From Candidatus Egerieicola pullicola (lineage in GTDB: Bacteria; Bacillota; Clostridia; Oscillospirales; Ruminococcaceae), in the NCBI GenBank assembly GCA_018712465.1, contig DVGY01000142.1, positions 1-9,930 on the forward strand: a stretch of DNA of 9,930 bases, read 5' to 3'. A program made the position numbers and the translations under genes. Below are positions 6,919-9,930 of the stretch, one piece after another. Position 1 is the first letter of the stretch, and each line of letters begins with the position of its first letter. The notes beneath the pieces are model-generated. The model was not told where the DNA came from and made no database searches. It saw only the letters and a list, made by a program, of their open reading frames with translations.

Positions 6919-6959
6919 AACTAAAAATAGCGCCCCGCTGAAAAACCCAACCGGACGCC
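6919..6959 (-). terminator. Riboswitch-controlled terminator before thiT (expression platform)
   Basis: On the minus strand GGCGUCC (6959-6953) can pair with GGGCGCU (6935-6929), 7 bp including two G-U pairs, followed by AUUUUUAGUUU. It lies between the TPP aptamer and the thiT ribosome binding site, where an expression platform belongs. This suggests that bound TPP stops transcription before thiT. The competing antiterminator was not identified, so the mechanism is inferred. Confidence 0.55.
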
Positions 6960-6971
6960 AAAACATGCCAT

Positions 6972-7067
6972 TCCAATTCCCTTCGTCGGCATTACCCGCA
7001 TCAGGTGCGGCCGGTTACCCGGCCGGGGTGGGTCGAGGTCGAACCTCCTCTCAGCAAAAGCTCCCCT
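6972..7067 (-). promoter_or_regulatory. TPP riboswitch (THI element)
   Basis: Read on the minus strand the aptamer core is plain: AGGGGAGC near 7067, GCUGAGAGGAGG, then ACCUGAUGCGGGUAAUGCCG and ACGAAGGGAA ending near 6975. These match the conserved thi-box segments GGGGNGC, CUGAGA, ACCUGA, GGNUAAUGCC and GAAGGGAA, and the short P5 stem CGG/CCG is present. The P3 side is enlarged: it holds GAGGU-UCG-ACCUC and a second hairpin CGGCCGG-GUAA-CCGGCCG. It senses thiamine pyrophosphate and lowers thiT expression when TPP is plentiful. Confidence 0.95.
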
Positions 7068-7079
7068 ATTTTCGTATAC

Positions 7080-7108
7080 ATTTTAGCACAGGGTAGATGG
7101 GGTGTCAA
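7080..7108 (-). promoter_or_regulatory. Sigma-A promoter of thiT
   Basis: A perfect TTGACA (minus strand, 7108-7103) is followed after 17 bases by TAAAAT (7085-7080), with TG one base before the -10. Transcription would start near 7073, just ahead of the riboswitch aptamer. Confidence 0.88.
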
Positions 7109-7136
7109 TTTAAACCGGTCCGTTTTGACTGTTTGG

Positions 7137-7163
7137 GGAAATTTCCAGTGTTTTTCGGGAAAA
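7137..7163. other. Palindromes between the divergent thiT and fba promoters
   Basis: GGAAATTTCC (7137-7146) is a perfect 10-base palindrome and TTTTC-GG-GAAAA (7152-7163) is a perfect inverted repeat. Both lie just upstream of the predicted fba -35 box at 7168. They could be operator half-sites, but short AT-rich palindromes are common by chance and no regulator is encoded nearby. Confidence 0.2.
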
Positions 7164-7167
7164 CCGC

Positions 7168-7196
7168 TTGCTTTTTCTCGTCAATTTTGGTATATT
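7168..7196 (+). promoter_or_regulatory. Probable promoter of fba
   Basis: TTGCTT (7168-7173) is followed after 17 bases by TATATT (7191-7196); an overlapping TATTAT at 7193-7198 gives 19-base spacing. It is the best promoter-like signal upstream of fba and implies a leader of about 90 bases. Confidence 0.55.
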
Positions 7197-7221
7197 ATAG
7201 TTAGTTTCACGAAAGCATCTG

Positions 7222-7275
7222 CTATCACTCACAACGGTGAAGGCAATGCAATCGTTTTAGGGGAAACAATGATAG
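7222..7275 (+). other. Possible folded leader of the fba mRNA
   Basis: CTATCA (7222-7227) can pair with TGATAG (7270-7275). The enclosed RNA can form two small hairpins, TCAC-AACG-GTGA (7229-7240) and GTTT-TAGGGG-AAAC (7254-7267), giving a three-way-junction shape. It ends just before the GGAGG ribosome binding site at 7280-7284. The stems are short and there is no match to a riboswitch class I know, so this is tentative. Confidence 0.3.
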
Positions 7276-7293
7276 TTTTGGAGGTAATTGGTT

Positions 7294-8157
7294 ATGTTGG
7301 TATCTGCAAAAGAAATGCTGCAAAAGGCGAAAGCCGGTCACTATGCGGTCGGTCAGTTCAACATCAACAACCTGGAATGGACCAAGGCCATTCTGCTCAC
7401 TGCACAGGAACTGAATTCTCCTGTGATTTTGGGTGTGTCCGAAGGCGCTGGTAAATATATGACCGGTTTTAAGACCGTGGTAGGCATGGTTAACGGCATG
7501 CTGGAAGAACTGAAGATCACCGTTCCGGTAGCACTGCATTTGGACCACGGCACCTACGAAGGCTGCCTGAAGTGCGTGGAAGCCGGCTTCAGCTCCATTA
7601 TGTTTGACGGCAGCCACTACCCCATTGATGAAAACGTAGCTAAGACCCAGGAATTGGTGAAGATCGTAGCGGAACACGGCATGAGCCTGGAAGCCGAAGT
7701 AGGCGCCATTGGCGGCGAAGAAGACGGCGTGGTCGGTATGGGTGAATGCGCCGATCCCGATGAATGCAAGCGGATTGCTGACCTGGGCGTAGACATGCTG
7801 GCTGCCGGCATCGGCAACATCCATGGCCCCTATCCGGCAAACTGGCCTGGCCTGAGCTTTGAGACTTTGGCTGCTGTGCAGGAAAAGACCGGAGAAATGC
7901 CCCTGGTGCTCCACGGCGGTACCGGTATTCCGGACGACATGATTAAAAAGGCCATTGACCTGGGCGTTTCCAAGATCAATGTGAACACCGAGTGCCAGCT
8001 CAGCTTTGCTGCTGCTACCAGGAAGTATATTGAAGAGGGCAAGGACAAAATCGGCAAGGGCTATGACCCCAGAAAACTCCTGGCCCCCGGCTACGAAGCC
8101 ATTAAGGCTACTGTCAAGGAAAAGATGGAGCTGTTCGGCAGCGTAGGCAAGGCGTAA
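7294..8157 (+). CDS. fba: Class II fructose-bisphosphate aldolase
   Basis: A 287-residue cytoplasmic zinc enzyme that reversibly splits fructose 1,6-bisphosphate into dihydroxyacetone phosphate and glyceraldehyde 3-phosphate in glycolysis and gluconeogenesis. The family metal and catalytic residues are visible: Asp84-His85 in LHLDHGTYEG, Glu133/135 in SLEAEVGAIGG, His177 in GNIHGPY and His207 in LHGGTG, with the phosphate-binding loop NVNTE at 228-232. Length is typical of the short class II (FbaA/GatY-like) group; a tagatose-bisphosphate or related sugar aldolase cannot be excluded from sequence alone, but the lone, strongly expressed-looking context suits the glycolytic enzyme. The ATG at 7294 has GGAGG 9 bases upstream; the TTG at 7288 is too close to that site. 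Its codons are notably regular, as in highly expressed genes. Bounded by its own promoter and terminator. Confidence 0.94.
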   Translation: MLVSAKEMLQKAKAGHYAVGQFNINNLEWTKAILLTAQELNSPVILGVSEGAGKYMTGFKTVVGMVNGMLEELKITVPVALHLDHGTYEGCLKCVEAGFSSIMFDGSHYPIDENVAKTQELVKIVAEHGMSLEAEVGAIGGEEDGVVGMGECADPDECKRIADLGVDMLAAGIGNIHGPYPANWPGLSFETLAAVQEKTGEMPLVLHGGTGIPDDMIKKAIDLGVSKINVNTECQLSFAAATRKYIEEGKDKIGKGYDPRKLLAPGYEAIKATVKEKMELFGSVGKA

Positions 8158-8181
8158 TTTGTTGTTATAGTAAAAAATTCG

Positions 8182-8210
8182 ACCTCCCTGGAATTACTGG
8201 GGAGGTTTTT
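8182..8210 (+). terminator. Intrinsic terminator after fba
   Basis: ACCTCCC (8182-8188) pairs with GGGAGGT (8200-8206) over an 11-base loop and runs into a T-rich stretch (TTTTTCTTTGTTTT). It begins 25 bases after the fba stop. Confidence 0.9.
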
Positions 8211-8253
8211 CTTTGTTTTCGATTATTTTTGTTTCCATGATGGTGAGAGACAT

Positions 8254-8277
8254 GGGAAAAAGACTTTTCCCGTTTTT
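8254..8277 (+). terminator. Second terminator-like hairpin between fba and hisS
   Basis: GGGAAAA (8254-8260) pairs with TTTTCCC (8265-8271) around the loop AGAC and is followed by GTTTTTCTTT. It lies ahead of the hisS promoter and probably backs up the fba terminator. The A-U half makes the stem weaker than the first. Confidence 0.5.
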
Positions 8278-8284
8278 CTTTCCC

Positions 8285-8313
8285 TTGCCTTTTCCTCCCA
8301 CATAGAGTAAAAT
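8285..8313 (+). promoter_or_regulatory. Probable sigma-A promoter of hisS-aspS
   Basis: TTGCCT (8285-8290) is followed after 17 bases by TAAAAT (8308-8313). Transcription would start near 8320, leaving a leader of only about 29 bases before hisS, too short for a T-box. Confidence 0.7.
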
Positions 8314-8348
8314 AGTACCCAGTAAAAACCACAAGGGGAGAGAACACC

Positions 8349-9725
8349 ATGGCAGTTACCATTCAAGCGCCCAAAGGCACCGAGGACGTGCTGGGCAGCG
8401 AAAGCTATAAATGGCAGTTTATCGAAAACCTGGCCAAACAAACCGCCGCGCTGTACGGTTTTTCGGAACAGCGCACCCCCACTTTTGAAAGCATGGCGCT
8501 GTTCCGCCGCAGTGTAGGGGATACCACCGATGTGGTGCAGAAGGAAATGTACCAGGTGCGGGCAGAAACCGAAAGCAGCAAAAAGGAGCCGGAACTGTTT
8601 GCCTTAAAGCCGGAAGGCACCGCTGGCGCGGTCCGGGCGGTGATCCAGCGGGGGCTGCTCAACCAGGCGCTGCCGTTACGGGTCTACTACATCACCCCCT
8701 GCTTCCGCCACGAAAACACCCAGAAGGGGCGGTTGAGGGAATTCCACCAGTTTGGGGTGGAGATGTTTGGCGCCCAGAATCCCGGGGCGGACGTAGAGGT
8801 CATGAGCCTGGTGAAGGATTTATTTGACCGGCTGGGGCTGAAAAACATTACCTTAAACATCAACTCCATCGGCTGCCCCGCCTGCCGGGGCGAATACCAC
8901 AAGGCGCTGAAGGACTACTTCTCCGCCAAAAAAGACCAGCTCTGCCCCACCTGCCTGGAACGGCTGGACAAAAATCCTATGCGGATTCTGGACTGCAAAA
9001 ACCCGGAATGCGCTGCATTGGCGGCGGATGCTCCGGTGGTGCTGGACTATCTCTGCGAGGATTGCAGCACCCACTTTGAAGGGGTGAAACAGCGGCTGGA
9101 TGCTTTGGGCATGGAGTACACCGTAGATCCCCACATTGTCCGGGGATTGGATTACTACACCAAAACTGTATTTGAGTTTGTTTCCTCCGATCTGGGCGCC
9201 CAGTCCACTGTCTGCGGCGGCGGTCGGTATGACGGTTTGGTGGAGCAGATGGGCGGCCCTGCCACTCCGGCTTTAGGCTTTGCCATGGGCTTGGAACGGC
9301 TGCTGCTGATTTTGGAAGCACAGGGAATCGAAATTCCCAAGCCGGAAGGCTGTTTGCTGTATCTGGGCAGCATGGGAGAAAATGCCGCCATTCAGGCCTG
9401 CCGTCTCACCAACAAGCTCCGGGGCGAGGGGTTCTATGTGGAGTGCGACGTCATGGGCCGGGGTGTGAAGGCCCAGATGAAGTACGCCAACAAAATTGGA
9501 GCCAAATACAGCCTAGTGCTGGGGGACAACGAACTGGCCACCGGCAAAGGCATGCTCAAGGATATGGAAACCGGGGCTCAGACCGAAGTGGAGCTGGAAA
9601 AGCTGGCTGACCGGCTGTATGACGCAACCCTGGCAGGACAGCTTGATAAGCTTACCCAGCAGGTGGCGGGGGATGCTTCCCTGCAATCGCTGAAAACTCT
9701 GTTGGGCGGCAAGGAAGGAGAATAA
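8349..9725 (+). CDS. hisS: Histidine--tRNA ligase (HisRS)
   Basis: A 458-residue class II aminoacyl-tRNA synthetase that charges tRNA-His. The N terminus IQAPKGTEDVLG (5-16) is typical. Motif 2 spans about 117-140 (CFRHENTQKGRLREFHQFG), the histidine-A motif RGLDYYTKTVFEF is at 265-277, and motif 3 with the histidine-B region is about 308-318 (ALGFAMGLERL). The anticodon-binding domain follows from about 333. The insertion domain carries four cysteine pairs: C176-x2-C179, C199-x2-C202, C216-x4-C221 and C236-x2-C239, a metal-site-like layout seen in some clostridial-type HisRS and absent from the E. coli enzyme. ATG at 8349 has GGGGAG about 8 bases upstream. The stop is 2 bases before aspS, a common Firmicutes pair. 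No T-box leader is present. Confidence 0.97.
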   Translation: MAVTIQAPKGTEDVLGSESYKWQFIENLAKQTAALYGFSEQRTPTFESMALFRRSVGDTTDVVQKEMYQVRAETESSKKEPELFALKPEGTAGAVRAVIQRGLLNQALPLRVYYITPCFRHENTQKGRLREFHQFGVEMFGAQNPGADVEVMSLVKDLFDRLGLKNITLNINSIGCPACRGEYHKALKDYFSAKKDQLCPTCLERLDKNPMRILDCKNPECAALAADAPVVLDYLCEDCSTHFEGVKQRLDALGMEYTVDPHIVRGLDYYTKTVFEFVSSDLGAQSTVCGGGRYDGLVEQMGGPATPALGFAMGLERLLLILEAQGIEIPKPEGCLLYLGSMGENAAIQACRLTNKLRGEGFYVECDVMGRGVKAQMKYANKIGAKYSLVLGDNELATGKGMLKDMETGAQTEVELEKLADRLYDATLAGQLDKLTQQVAGDASLQSLKTLLGGKEGE

Positions 9726-9727
9726 AA

Positions 9728-9930
9728 ATGGCTGAATCTATGAAGGGGCTGAAACGCACCCATTACTGTAACGATATCCGCAAAGAACAGGTGGGTCAAA
9801 CCGTCACCGTCACCGGCTGGGTGCAGCGGCAGCGGGACAAAGGCACCTTGATCTTTGTGGATTTGCGGGACCGCAGCGGCATTGTGCAGCTCACCTTTGA
9901 CGACACCACTCCTCGTGATGTGTTTGAAAA
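9728..9930 (+). CDS. aspS: Aspartate--tRNA ligase (AspRS), N-terminal part only
   Basis: The 67 complete codons visible encode the N-terminal OB-fold anticodon-binding domain of a class IIb synthetase: LKRTHYCNDI (8-17), VTVTGWVQRQRDKGTLIFVD (26-45), then LRDRSGIVQLTF. These match the opening of bacterial AspRS very closely. The ATG at 9728 is 2 bases after the hisS stop with AAGGAGA about 7 bases upstream, inside the end of hisS. A second Met at residue 5 has no better site. The catalytic domain is outside the window, so whether the enzyme is Asp-specific or also charges tRNA-Asn cannot be told. Confidence 0.95.
   Translation, partial: MAESMKGLKRTHYCNDIRKEQVGQTVTVTGWVQRQRDKGTLIFVDLRDRSGIVQLTFDDTTPRDVFE

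Noticed and set aside
6899..6976. A 26-residue N-terminal extension of ThiT from an ATG at 6976
   Set aside because: It would be encoded by the riboswitch and terminator; the start at 6898 gives the normal ThiT N terminus.
7225..7914. A 229-codon open frame on the minus strand opposite fba
   Set aside because: It lies across the unmistakable fba gene, has no recognisable domain or binding site, and extends into the fba leader.
8158..8348. T-box riboswitch upstream of hisS
   Set aside because: No T-box consensus or specifier stem was found by eye and the leader after the promoter is too short.
1..9930. Defence, toxin-antitoxin, secretion or other novel multi-gene system
   Set aside because: All ten coding genes belong to recognised housekeeping families in common arrangements, and no gap is long enough to hide another sizeable gene. 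No CRISPR-type repeats, insertion sequences or tRNA genes were seen.

Overview
The window looks like a housekeeping segment of a low-to-mid-GC Firmicutes chromosome. The best fit is a class Clostridia bacterium, perhaps Oscillospirales/Ruminococcaceae-like. This rests on strong AGGAG-type ribosome binding sites, sigma-A promoters of the TTGaca-17-TATAAT kind, the zapA / U32 / maf / mreB-mreC-mreD / PBP2 gene order, a TPP-riboswitch-controlled thiT, and the cysteine-rich HisRS insertion. The lineage is an inference from gene content and style, not from a marker gene. I see no mobile element, CRISPR array, tRNA, rRNA or phage gene.

Left two-thirds (about 6180 down to 1, all minus strand) is a cell-shape and division cluster. 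From a near-consensus promoter at 6150-6178 the order is zapA (FtsZ-ring stabiliser), a 694-residue U32-family protein (probably an RNA hydroxylation enzyme rather than a peptidase), maf (nucleotide pyrophosphatase), then mreB, mreC, mreD and the start of a class B penicillin-binding protein (PBP2/MrdA type) cut off by the window edge. zapA and the U32 gene overlap by 17 bases, and the U32 gene and maf are 3 bases apart. mreB has its own likely promoter and a structured leader. A long hairpin with a U-run sits between mreB and mreC, where it would lower expression of mreCD-PBP2 relative to mreB.

Middle (6200-7110, minus strand): thiT, the thiamine-binding S component of an ECF transporter, is preceded by a clear promoter, a TPP riboswitch and a likely intrinsic terminator as expression platform. 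It is followed by a terminator that separates it from zapA.

Right third (7168-9930, plus strand): a class II fructose-bisphosphate aldolase gene (fba) has its own promoter, structured leader and terminator. A new promoter then drives hisS, followed 2 bases later by the start of aspS, cut by the window edge. No T-box leader is visible in front of hisS.

I found no previously undescribed protein system here. The points worth a second look are RNA-level: the mreB-mreC attenuator, the mreB and fba leader structures, and the extra hairpin in the TPP riboswitch.
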